This document shows, one piece after another, positions 54,148 to 64,000 of a DNA stretch of 64,000 bases. The notes beneath the pieces are model-generated. The model worked only from the letters and a program-made list of their open reading frames with translations, did not search any database and was not told the DNA's origin. A program made the translations under genes and the position numbers. The DNA is from Platanthera guangdongensis. Taxonomy: Eukaryota; Streptophyta; Magnoliopsida; Asparagales; Orchidaceae. The stretch spans positions 53,819,451 to 53,883,450 of the forward strand of contig CM077150.1 of NCBI GenBank assembly GCA_039583875.1. Direction: 5' to 3'. Position 1 is the first letter of the stretch, and each line of letters starts with the position of its first letter.

Positions 54148-56271
54148 ATGACCCAAAATAAAGACTATGCAAGCATCAGACCTCTAGTGTGCAATCTTAA
54201 CAAGTTTGCCATCTGGAAGGCAAGAATCAGGTTATACATGAACTCTATTGATGAGGATATCTTTTCTGTTATCTTGACAGGTGTACCTCCAGCACCTGCA
54301 ACTTCTACCAGTACTTCTACCAACATGACTGCAGTGCCTCCTCTAGAAAACAATGATGCCTACAAGAAAGCCAAGATGGCAGATGCTAAGGCAATGAATA
54401 TCTTAGCACAGACTATGTCAAATGACATATTCCAGAAGGTGGCTGAGTGCACCTCAGCCAAAGCCATTTGAGATTCCCTCAACCAAATGGTAGCTGGCTC
54501 TGCAAATGAAAGAAAGGACAGAAGATCCAATCTCATATCCATGTATGAGAACTTTAAAAAGGATGAGAATGAATCAGTGGTAGAAATGTACAACAGGTTG
54601 AGAACAATCATCAATGAGCTCAAAACCCTGGATAAGGACATCACCTTGACAGAGGTGAATGACAAGATATTGATGTGCTTCACAAGTTCTTGGGACTCCA
54701 GAATTTGGCCAATCAAAGAAGCCAGAAGCCTTAATGAGATATCAACTGAGTCTCTGTTAGGCAAATTGAAGTCCTATGAGCAGCTGATAAAATCAAGAGA
54801 GGCAGCAGAACAGAAGGCAACAACTCCAGTTAGAAAGGAGCATAACATAGCCTTCAAAGCATCTGAGGAAAGTGAGACATCAACTTCAAATGAAGGACTC
54901 ATGAGCCTCTTTGCCAAAAGGTTCTATAAGATGGAAAGGAAGGATTTCAAAAGGAAATCATCCAGACAGGATGATAAGCCCAAGTATGACAAGACACCAA
55001 CCAAGGAGGTTGTGTGCTTTGGTTGCAGAAAGCCTGGACATTACATCTCAGAATGTCCAGAAAACCAAAAGAAAGACAAGGGCAGAGAAAAGGATTCAAG
55101 GGGAAAGCACAGCAGTAGACCCTCCTCCAGCAAATATAAAAAGAAGGACAAAGGATTTATTGCTGAGACTTGGAGTGACACAGAAGAAGAAACATCCTCT
55201 TCCAGTTCAAGTGAAGAAGAGGAAGAAGCAAGATCCAAGGAGGTGTGCCTAATGGCAATTGATGCCTCCAGGAGCAATTATGGATCAGAAGAAGAATCTG
55301 AAGATGAAGCTGCCTCAGACTTAGAGGCAGATCAGGTTATTTCTAGCTTTGACTTTAGTTCTGATTTATTTAAAGCTGAATTCAAATCTATGTGCTTAGA
55401 CTTAATCAATTCAGAAAAGGAAATAAAAACACTTAGAGAAAGATTAGGAAATCTTGAATCTGTAAATTCAGAAAATATTAAGCTAACAGATCAATTAACT
55501 TTAGCTAATGAACAAATAATTAAACTAAAATCTGAATTATGTGAGGCTAAACAACTTGAGCAATCTCTCAATGGGAGAAGACTCAAGCTGATGGACATTA
55601 CAAGCACAGTGAATGCCAGGTTAAATGGCAAGCTGGGCTTGGGTACTTCATCAAGTTTACCCCCATAATTAAGAAGAATATTCTTACAACCCCCATCAAG
55701 TTTATTTCTGCAAAGGGAAAAGAAAAGTTAATAAACAAACCATTATCTTGAAAACAATCCTAAACCTATAGACAAGAGAAACAGAAATCAGAACACAGTC
55801 AATAAAAACAAAGTTCAGCAGCATTCGTCGAACGCAGATCGACGAAATGTAGCCAGTTCGTCGAACCCAGATTGACGAACGCTGAACGCAAACTCTAGTT
55901 ATAACTATTCGTCTAACTGCGATCGGCGAACTGTGTATTGTTCGTCGAGCAGAGGTCGACGAACTTGGGGCACAGAAAATGACTACTGTCATTCTCTGAG
56001 CAGAGATCGACGATCTCAACCCTATTCGTCGAACTTTGGTCGACGAACTTACAACAATTCGTCGAACCCAGAAAGACCAAACCTAAATCATTTCTCTTAC
56101 AGAAATTTTAAACCAGCTAATAAGACATTTAATCCAGTAGCTGATTGGGTTATTCCACCTAGGAGATATCACCCCTTAGGTTATAAATCACAACCTGCAT
56201 TATCAGTTATTTCCAGTTTTTCATTTCAACCAAATAAAGGACCCAAGGTAACCTGGGCTAAGAACAATTGA
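54148..56271 (+). pseudogene. Sire-2 Gag with hairpin-encoded tail (broken)
   Basis: ATG at 54148 to TGA at 56269-56271 is 2,124 bp, as in Sire-1. A TGA at 54469-54471 replaces the W of the AI*DSLNQM motif. The central frame (54487-55668) is open over 393 codons, with the Gag core, zinc knuckle (CFGCRKPGHYISEC at about 55015-55056), a Ser/Glu-rich region and a coiled coil. A missing C in a C run near 55663 (five here, six in Sire-1) shifts the frame and creates a stop. The tail (55933-56271) is Arg/Ser/Asn-rich and encoded by hairpin modules. Confidence 0.9.
55824..56047. repeat. 23-bp hairpin modules inside Sire-2 gag
   Basis: Modules of exactly 23 bases (8-bp arm, 7-base loop, 8-bp arm) lie at 55824-55846, 55857-55879, 55908-55930, 55941-55963 and 56025-56047. 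Arms are TTCGTCGA and TCGACGAA with zero to two changes. Loops differ (ACGCAGA, ACCCAGA, ACTGCGA, GCAGAGG, ACTTTGG). The spacing between modules is irregular, so they are dispersed rather than tandem. Confidence 0.93.
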
Positions 56272-57418
56272 GTTTTGTTTTTCCTTGCAGGTACAGGTAA
56301 AGAGCTGTCCAAGGGTAAGTCAGACCTGGTACTTGGACAGTGGGTGCTCCAAACATATGACAGGCAGTAAGGGCAATCTATCTAACTATAAGTCCAAGCT
56401 AGGACCAAAGGTGATTTTTGGAGATTCCAATAGTGGTCAATCAGAAGGATATGGGACAGTGAAGATTGGAGCAGTGACTTTCAGGAAAGTAACTTATGTA
56501 ATAGGACTTAAACATAATCTTATATCCATAAGTTAATTATGTGATGAAGGTTATCAGGTACATTTTAACTCTACTTCCTGTTCTATTATTGATAATAAAA
56601 ACAAAACTGTTTTAATTGGACTTAGACAAGGCAACATATATTTAGTAGATTTTATATCTGCCATAACTGATATCTGCTTACTGAATATTACTAGTAATCA
56701 AAATGAGTTATGACATAAAAGATTAGGACATGTAAATCTTAAGAATATATCTAGGCTATCTAAAGACAACCTTGTTAGAGGTTTACCTTCTGGCCCCTAC
56801 AAGAAGGAAAGCCTATGCAGGGCTTGTCAATTAGGCAAGCAAACCAAAACTAGCTTTAAATCCATTAATAAAAGTGATTCACCTAGGATATTGTATTTGC
56901 TTCATGTGGATCTATTTGGACCCATTGCAGTACAAAGCCTAGGAGGGAAATCTTATACTTTAGTGATTGTTGATGATTTCTCTAGATTCAGTTGGGTAGC
57001 CTTTCTGAGAACTAAGTCAGATACATTCAAGGTTCTTACAGATTTTCTCAGGACCATACAGATTGAGTTATCTACTCATGTTGCATTGATCAGAAGTGAT
57101 CATGGCATAGAGTTTCAGTCTCTTCTTATGCATGAGTTCTGTGAGAAGGAAGGTATCAGGCAGTGCTTCTCAGCTCCTATAACTCCCCAACAAAATGGGG
57201 TTCCTGAAAGGAAAAATAGGACACTCATTGAATCTGCAGGTACATTATTGGCAGATGCTTACATGCCTCTTTCCTTTTGGGCAGAAGCTGTAAATACTGC
57301 CAACTATGTCCTGAATAGAAGTCTTATACATAAACTGAAAAATAAGACCCCCTATGAATTACTTAAAGGGAAGAAACCTAAAATCACATACTTTAAAGTT
57401 TTTGGTTGTATTTGTTAA
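56272..57418 (+). pseudogene. Sire-2 protease and integrase (broken)
   Basis: After the gag stop comes a pyrimidine-rich stretch ending TTGCAG (56290), then the pol frame with the protease active site WYLDSGCSKHM (about 56327-56359), intact. A stop at 56534-56536 ends the protease segment. The pre-integrase zinc region has a TGA replacing W at about 56711. The integrase core (56891-57418) has D in LHVDLFGP, D in IRSDHGIEFQ and E in GVPERKNRTL. A stop at 57416-57418 and a frame change lead to the linker (57354-57695). Confidence 0.9.
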
Positions 57419-59471
57419 CATTCACACAAATAACAAGAGATACATTAGAAAGTTTGAGGCCAAGGCTGAAGAAGGGATTTTTCTAGGATATTCCCAAGTA
57501 AGCAAGGCCTATAGGGTTTTTAATAAATCCACACTTAAAATTGAAGAATCTATTCATGTATCTTTTGATGAAGCTAACATGTCATATAAAGAGAAAGAGA
57601 TTTCTACCAATAGCCTTTTGCAGGTTCCACAACTGTGTGAGTCTATGGATGGACTAAACCTTACCCAAGAGGTATCAACCCATCCTACTCCATAAGTTGC
57701 TGAAGATAGTGAAGAAGAAATTCAAGAGGAAGTGGCTGAACATCCCTCAACAGCTAGTACCATTCCCCAAGAGGAATTAAATACAGAAGCAGTTGCTCAA
57801 TCAACTCCACCAACTGATCTTGTCACACTTAGAGATCACCCCAGATCTCAACTGATTGGAGATATTTCAGTAGGTGTACAGACAAGGCATCAACTCAACC
57901 AAGACTTGATGCATGCCTGCTTTCTCTCTCAAATTGAACCTCTCACCATCCATGAAGCTGAGCAAGATCCCCACTGGATCATTACAATGTAAGAGGAACT
58001 AAATCAGTTTGAGAGATGTAGAGTTTGGGATTTGGTTCCAAGACCCCATAACTACCTAGTTATTGGAACCAAATGGGTCTACATGAACAAGTTGGATGCT
58101 CAAGGCAACATAGTGAGAAACAAGGCTAGGCTTGTTGCTCAAGGCTACAAGCAAGAAGAAGGAATTGACTATGACCAAACCTTTGCCCCTGTTGCAAGGT
58201 TAGAGGCCATAAGAATATTCCTTGCCTATGCAGCTCACAAGAGATTCAAGGTCTACCAAATGGATGTCAAAAGTGCATTTCTGAATGGAGTACTTCAAGA
58301 AGAGGTTTATGTAGAACAACCTCCAGGTTTTATTTCTCCAACTCAACCCTCTTTTATTTTTAAATTGCATAAAGCTCTCAATGGTTTAAAGCAAGCTCCA
58401 AGAGCTTGGTATGAGACCTTAGCAAGCTTTCTTTTAGAGCATAAATTTACAAGAGGAACCATAGATAAAACCCTTTTCACTAGACATCATAAGGACCAAA
58501 TTTTGTTAGTACAGATATATGCGGATGCCATTATTTTTGGGTCTACTGATCCCAAATTGCGCAAGAGGTTTGCTAACCTCATGCATTCTAAATTTGAGAT
58601 GAGTAGCATGGGTGAGCTTTCATACTTCCTTGGTCTCCAAGTGAAGCAGCTCCCTGATAGTATCTTCCTCTCCCAAGCTAAGTATGCTAAAGAGCTTATT
58701 AAGAAGTTTGGGATGGGTGATACTTCAGGAATGAAAACCCCTATGGCTACAAATGCTGTTGTGGATTCTGATGCAACAGGGAAACCTGTAGATCAGAAGC
58801 ATTATAGGGTAATTGTTGGATCCCTATTATACCTAACAGCTAGCAGACCTGACATAATGTTTGCCACATACCTTTGTGCTAGGTTCCAAGTGAACCCTAA
58901 AGAATCTCACCTTATTTTCCTAAAAAGAATTTTGAGATATATAAAGAGTTGCCCTAATCTAGGACTCTGGTATCCTGCAGAGTAAGAATTTGAGTTAACT
59001 GGATACTCAGATGCTGACTATGCTGGATGTAGAGAGGACAGGAAGAGTACCTCTGGAACTTGCCAGTTCCTTGGTATGAGACTTGTCTCCTAGTTTTGTA
59101 AAAAACAGACATCTGTGTCAACATCAACTGCAGAAGCAGAATATATGGCTACTGGCAGCTGCTGTTCACAAATGCTATGGATACAGAACTAACTCCTAGA
59201 CTATGGTGTCAACTTAAATAATTCAACATTATTTTGTGATAATACTAGTGCTATTGCTATAACACAGAATCCAGTTCACCATTCTAGGACTAAACATATT
59301 GAAATAAGACATCATTTCATTAGAGATAATGTAGACAAAAAGAAAATTAACTTAATCTATATTCTTACTGATTTACAGAGAACAGACATTTTCACCAAGT
59401 CATTGGATGAGAAAACCCATCTGTTCTTTATAAATCAACTGGGAATGATTAATGGAGAAGAGTTAACCTAG
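57419..59471 (+). pseudogene. Sire-2 reverse transcriptase and RNase H (active site mutated)
   Basis: The linker (to about 57990) carries stops at 57693 and 57990. The RT frame 58032-58985 is open over 317 codons: [56 protein letters not shown]. The catalytic motif reads YADA (58518-58529) instead of YVDD, replacing a metal-binding aspartate. RNase H follows after a stop at 58983-58985, with SDADYAGCREDRKSTSGT and STAEAEYM, and stops near 59092 and 59190. The frame ends at TAG 59469-59471. Confidence 0.92.
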
Positions 59472-59871
59472 TTTCTGTCTGCATTCGACGAATTTTCCAG
59501 AGTTAGTCGAACAGAGTTCGACAAATTAGGGAAAGTTTGAGAGATTCTCGTCGACTGGAGATCGACGAATTCTCTGTGTGTGGAAACAATTTTCGTCGAC
59601 CGGAGATCGACGAACTTTACTTCAGAATACATTTCGTCGAATGGAGTTCGACGAACTGTTTTCGATTATTCTGGATGAGATCGACGAATTATCTATCTAT
59701 AATTTATTTCATCGAGCTCAGTTCGAAGAATTTCTTTTTTTCGTGGAACGGAGATTGTCGATTCATATTCTGAAAATCTTATATCTAGGTTTTCTTCGAC
59801 CTCCGTCCCGCGCTTTCAGTTCTTTTGCTCTTGATCGCCGTTTTTCTCTGTGATTTTCTTGCAGGTCATCA
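59472..59871 (+). other. Sire-2 pol-ORF3 spacer with hairpin modules and splice-acceptor-like site
   Basis: It holds several TCGTCGA, seven bases, TCGACGAA modules, for example at about 59549-59569, 59592-59614 and 59634-59656. The last 50 bases are pyrimidine-rich (tttttctctgtgattttc) and end TTGCAG six bases before the ORF3 ATG (59872). The layout suits a spliced messenger for ORF3. Confidence 0.75.
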
Positions 59872-62638
59872 ATGGCGATTCCAACAAGCACCCTCGCAGC
59901 AATGAAATTCGATACTGGTTTCGATATGAATTTCGATTCGTTTCAACATTCTGACCCCATCTTTCTATATATCTTGGAATTGCTGGAAGAACTCAACCTA
60001 AAAGACTTCATGACCAGAAGAATTAAACTACATGCGACAGAAATCAGAGAATGGGTATATACATCGTCTGTTTCTGAAGATGATACCGTGACAGGAACTA
60101 TCGGGAGTACTGCTATTTCCCTATCTCCTGCAATTCTGTCTGAGATTTTTGGTCTAGTAAATGGAGAAGATAACATGGAAATGGATTCTGAAGAGTTTGG
60201 TGATATGCTGAAGCTAATGGGTTTTTCAGGAAGCAACCCTAATAAGCTTTTGAAGAAGAAACTGTCCGCCGCCTACCAGTTTCTGGCAGGCATTGTAGGT
60301 AAAGTGCTGATGGGAAAGCACTCAGCGCATGATTACATAACTCGCTACCAATTTCTGGTTATGTGCGCCGTGGTGAATAAGAGACGTGTCAACTGGGGCA
60401 CAATCTTCTTTGAATTTATAAAGAAAAAGAATAGCAAGAAGGAAGTCTGCTTTGGCAGAATTTTGGGAATCTTCCTCCAAGAGAAGGCTGCAGAATGTAT
60501 GGTCTCCACGACCATCTTCATTAACGTCAGCAAGCACCTCACTTGCGCTCTATTTGGAAGGTGAGAGAGGACTATCTACAAGCCCTCAAAGGCTTCTTCC
60601 TCTTCCATCCAAACTTCTGAGAGCACCAGGGCTGTAAAAGCCGCTCCTTACCCTGTAGAAGAGGCCCTTCCATCTCCATCATCTCTTCCTGCACTTCCAG
60701 CCAAACAACTCCCCTCCTCTTCCATCCTTCCTACCACACCTAACTCCCCACATCATGCCTCTGTGCCTACTCCACCTCCATCTCCACCTCTTGACATTAC
60801 CAATATTCCAACTCCTCCAGCTTCACCTATTGACAATCATATCCCTACACCTCCTCAGTGTCCTCTTCCCCCACACTTATCCTCCATTCCATCTTACAAC
60901 ATCCCACAGATATTGCCATGCCAGATGCCCCCATTACATCTTCATCTCCATCTACTCATGTTACTCCATCCTCCATTCCATCCTCTTCCCCTTCCCCATT
61001 TGATCCATCTACCATCATATCCTTGCTCACTCCCCTTATCAAATCTCTCATCCAAGAGGCCATTACACCTCTTGTGGCCTCCATCAATTCCTTATCTGCA
61101 CAAATTTCTCTTCTCTCTGCTGCCCCCTCTTCATTCAGGGGCCTGACTCCAGGTATTCCTGAACCCAGGTAGGGGGAGATGCTCAGTGATGAAGTTGCAG
61201 CAGATGCAGATGCAGCAGCAGCAGTCACAGCAGTAGTTCCCTCTCCAGCAGATGCAGATTCAGATGAGACTGAAGAATTTTTTGATTCTGAGATGATTGA
61301 GCTAATTCATTTTATGGATACTGACAATGATCTAGATGAGTCAGTTGAGGAAATAAAACCTGTTGGTGATTTACAGTTAAATCCCATAGTCAATTTATCT
61401 GTTTTGTTGAAAAGTTTTCATACTATTTTTGTACAGTTACCCTCTGCCAAGCAACTTTTAGCTATTGTACCTTACACCTCCCCAATAAGTCCAGCAGTTG
61501 CTAAGCAACTCTGTGATAGCTTTGCTCCTCCAGTTGTGGTTCCATCACCTACAGTCATTCCAGAAGATATTTCAGCCCCAAGCTTTGTCATGGATGACTC
61601 TACCATACCAAATTTGGATGATCTAATTCTAGCTGATATTGAAGAAGACAATAAGATAGCAGCTGAAAGCTCTGTCTCTATCATTTCTATTTCCTGTGCA
61701 GCTCCCTCCTCTCCTGTTGCTGAAGTTCTAGTTCTAGAATCCTCAACTTCTGCCCCTGCTTCTACAGAAAAAGCAGCACTTTCTGATAAAGTTTTAAAAG
61801 CTCTGAATGCCTTGTATGATGACCCTCTGGGTTCATACAGTGATGATAAAGATGATGATGATGATTCTGATGAAGATGCTGCCAGTAAGAAAAAAAGATG
61901 CTGTCTAAGAAAAGAAAGGCTCCTCCTCCTCTAGCTCCCAAGCCAAACCCCTCTGCAGACACTCCTTATTATATTCTGCACAATATTACTCCATACAAGG
62001 GGATGCTTGCATGGATGTGGCTATACAAGAACCAACAGAAGGACAGGAAGATAAGCAGGAGATATTCCCCTCCTCCAGTGCACAGATTCAGAAAGGATCC
62101 TCCTCCTCCTCCTCCAGCAGCTGGTGCCAGTGGCTCTAGCTCCCAGAGATCTGCCCCAATGCAAACATATCAGAGACAGTCAAGGAGATCTTCTAGAAGC
62201 AGCCAGTACAGGAAGCCATCCTCAGGCAATCAGCATCATCAGCATCAGCAGCAGCAACAACAATTATCTGAAGTTCAAAAAGCTGAAAGTCCAAAGAGAC
62301 CATACTTTCCTCTAATTCCTTTTGAAGATCCTGAAACTGCTAATACAACAAGAATGGCTAGATATCAGGAATTAATTGGACTATCTTTGATTAATAAAGC
62401 CAAGGATAAAGGCAAAGATATCTCTGGATTAACAACAATGTCAAAGTATAGCAAGGAAGAGTTGAAAAGGTTTGACAAAGGTAATAAATTGTTTAATGTT
62501 GATGACTATATGAAACTTCATCCAGAAGCAGTTGTCCCCAGAGCTACATCATTGAACATTATTGGGGCAGCTGATATGACTATGACAAAAGATCAAGCTC
62601 AAGATCCTAAAAGAGAAATAATCTTTAAGAAACCATGA
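59872..62638 (+). pseudogene. Sire-2 ORF3 (broken)
   Basis: ATG at 59872 follows the acceptor-like site. The first 230 codons are open and match the N-terminal region of Sire-1 ORF3 almost throughout. The TGA at 60562-60564 follows LFGR, where Sire-1 continues. The remainder is spread over several frames: a Pro-rich part, SLLTPLIKSLIQEAITPL (near 61021-61070), an acidic part (61179-61934), a D-rich then lysine-rich junction, and the C-terminal ARYQELIGLSLINKAK block ending at TGA 62636-62638. High conservation of both ends and the hydrophobic middle argues that the protein was maintained while the family was active. Confidence 0.8.
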
Positions 62639-62885
62639 GAGCAGACATCAGAAGACAGGACCAAGCAGAAGAAGCAAAAGAAGTAATCTTCTTGTTGTTT
62701 CTATTTCTGTCTGTTTTTGTTTTTCAAACTATGCTATCTGTTTAAACAAAGCTGTGTATATATATATATATATCTGTTGCATGTGTTGGTAATTCTCTGC
62801 CAGATATATCTCTTTTCTTGCTTTGTTTTTCTGTTTGTCTCTATTTTGAGTCTCTGTTAGTGACCTCACCCAAATAGGGGGAGAT
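62639..62885 (+). other. Sire-2 3' untranslated region and polypurine tract
   Basis: AT-rich, with a TA-repeat (about 62757-62773) and the tract AAATAGGGGGAGA at 62872-62884, just before the 3' LTR. The same order exists on the minus strand of Sire-1. Confidence 0.85.
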
Positions 62886-64000
62886 TGTTGGATCCCTAGT
62901 TGATTTGGGCTAGGTTCACTGACTTAGGATATGACCCAACATGTATAGCCAGGGTCAAGTTTGTGTCCTAGAGTCTAGGTCAAGTCCTTAGGTTCAACTT
63001 CAGATGGACCAGCCTTCAACAAGACCATCAGAGACTTCAGACTTAGAGGATTTCAAGACTAAGTAAAGTGAGTTCGACGTTCGTCGAATTCAGCTCGACG
63101 AAAGGAGTTCTGCGCTCGACGATCGTGAGACAATTCTTAGTGCTGAGCTCGATGATCTTAGTTCTCTATTCGATGAACTCTCAGTTTCTACATCAAGCTA
63201 AAGTTAGGACAATTTCAGAATTTTTCTAAGTCCAGCTTCAAACTTTAGTCGACGAATTAGATTCTGAGCTCGACGAACTTGGACCTCAAGTTCTCAACTT
63301 CTCAGGTCGACGAAGTCAGCTTCTCAGGTCGACGAATGCTGTACTCTACTCGACGAAATCTGAACTCAGATTATTTGTGTCGACACTTAGGGCATGTGTC
63401 GACACCAGTCAATTTATGTCGACACCAGAGTATTTGTGTCGACACAAGGATATTAGTCAACACCAGTTCTTGTCGACACCAGAAGATTTGAGTCGACACC
63501 AAGATCAATCAGTCGACACCAGCCTATGTCGACACTGGATATCAGCAGATGCAGAATATTTGGCTAAGCCCATAGTCTTTATTCACTCGACGAATTTGGA
63601 TCTCAGTTTGACGAATACTGTCTGACAGTGATACTTATCTGCTCGACGAATGATGGTTCTCAGCTCGACTAATGAAGATTGTCTGTTTGACGAATGAAGA
63701 TTGTCTGGTCGACGAACTCTCTCAAGCTCAGCTCGACGAACTCAAGCTCAGCTCGACGAACTCAAGCTCAGCTCGACGAACTCAAACTCAGCTCGAAGAA
63801 TTGTGTTCATCGGTCGACGATTCCAGACTAGGTCTTCTTCTGTTTCCCGTCCCGTTTCTTGGCAATGATTCCTGAGTTATTAATGCCAGATCTTCTCGGA
63901 ATGTTACCGTTGGAACGCGCATTAATCTTGGATTATCTCATGTCGTTTTTCCATGGGACAGTTAGGGAAATTATTGATTGCTGCTTCCTTCCAAGGCCGA
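62886..64000 (+). repeat. Sire-2 3' LTR, cut by the window edge
   Basis: It starts TGTTGGATCCC. About 1,115 of an expected roughly 1,860 bp are visible. It carries the GTGTCGACAC-type palindrome array (about 63378-63535) and the tandem CTCAGCTCGACGAACTCAAG units (about 63720-63800, period 20). Confidence 0.93.
63378..63800. repeat. GTGTCGACAC and TCGACGAA arrays (Sire-2 3' LTR)
   Basis: About nine GTCGACAC-like sites in 63378-63540 are followed by TCGACGAA units, ending in four 20-base tandem copies near 63720-63800. It corresponds to the arrays of the Sire-1 LTRs. Confidence 0.85.

Larger units (their letters stand above)
53637..64000 (+). mobile_element. Sire-2: second Sirevirus-like Copia, 5' LTR truncated
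   Basis: In plus orientation this holds the last 379 bp of a 5' LTR, PBS, gag, pol, spacer, ORF3, polypurine tract and a 3' LTR running off the window. It is the same family as Sire-1, with gag of identical length and collinear motifs. The 5' LTR is cut at a ggttttaattccc microhomology with the flanking gypsy fragment. Pol has several stops and the RT active site is mutated. No target-site duplication is visible at the truncated end. Confidence 0.9.

Noticed and set aside
63720..63800. Short regular repeats that might suggest a CRISPR array
   Set aside because: The units are direct 20-bp tandem LTR repeats without unique spacers, in a plant retrotransposon.

Overview
The window is wall-to-wall repetitive plant DNA. 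I find no host gene, rRNA, tRNA or CRISPR array that I can support. The coding sequence is all retrotransposon-derived: Ty3/gypsy chromoviruses with a C-terminal chromodomain, Athila-type gypsy Gag, and Ty1/Copia elements with a large extra ORF after pol (Sirevirus-like). Primer-binding sites match plant initiator tRNA-Met or tRNA-Asp. This points to a flowering plant with a large, repeat-rich genome; the species cannot be told. Nearly every coding region is broken by stops or frameshifts.

Layout. 1-524 is the outer part of a Sirevirus-like LTR running off the left edge. 525-3101 and 12213-14121 are unassigned LTR-like DNA holding an old solo LTR (3102-12212, near-match target-site duplication tgtat/tatat). 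That solo LTR is split by a young complete gypsy element, gypsy-B (4717-12184, minus strand, perfect CACGG duplication). 14122-16165 is a degenerate Copia remnant (Copia-3). It is interrupted by Copia-4 (16166-18347), which is interrupted by a Sirevirus-like 3' end (Sire-3, 18348-20424). That in turn is interrupted by a Tekay-like chromovirus, gypsy-A (20425 to about 52560, minus strand).

Gypsy-A was hit twice. Its 3' LTR contains an inverted SINE-like palindrome block (21878-28221, duplication AATAAG), which contains a gag-only element (TR-GAG, 22309-27860, duplication AGGGG). Its RNase H region contains an Athila-like gag/protease-only element (30880-51094, duplication AGCCA/AGACA), whose 5' LTR contains a 12.6-kb Sirevirus-like Copia (Sire-1, 31982-44619, duplication CATTG/CGTTG). 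The nest is six insertions deep at TR-GAG. To the right are a mosaic of LTR and gypsy fragments (52560-53636) and a second Sirevirus-like element in plus orientation (Sire-2, 53637 to past 64000).

How the parts relate. Autonomous-type machinery (protease, RT, RNase H, integrase) is present, in decayed form, in gypsy-A, gypsy-B, Sire-1 and Sire-2. TR-GAG and the Athila-like element have Gag but no polymerase, so they would depend on enzymes supplied in trans; the TR-GAG LTR resembles the gypsy-A LTR, so gypsy-A is a plausible past donor. The most unusual signal is a CpG-rich 23-bp inverted-repeat module (TTCGTCGA, 7 bases, TCGACGAA). It recurs in LTRs of unrelated families, inside the Sirevirus gag reading frame and in the pol-ORF3 spacer. 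Other LTR families here carry different, similarly built palindromes.
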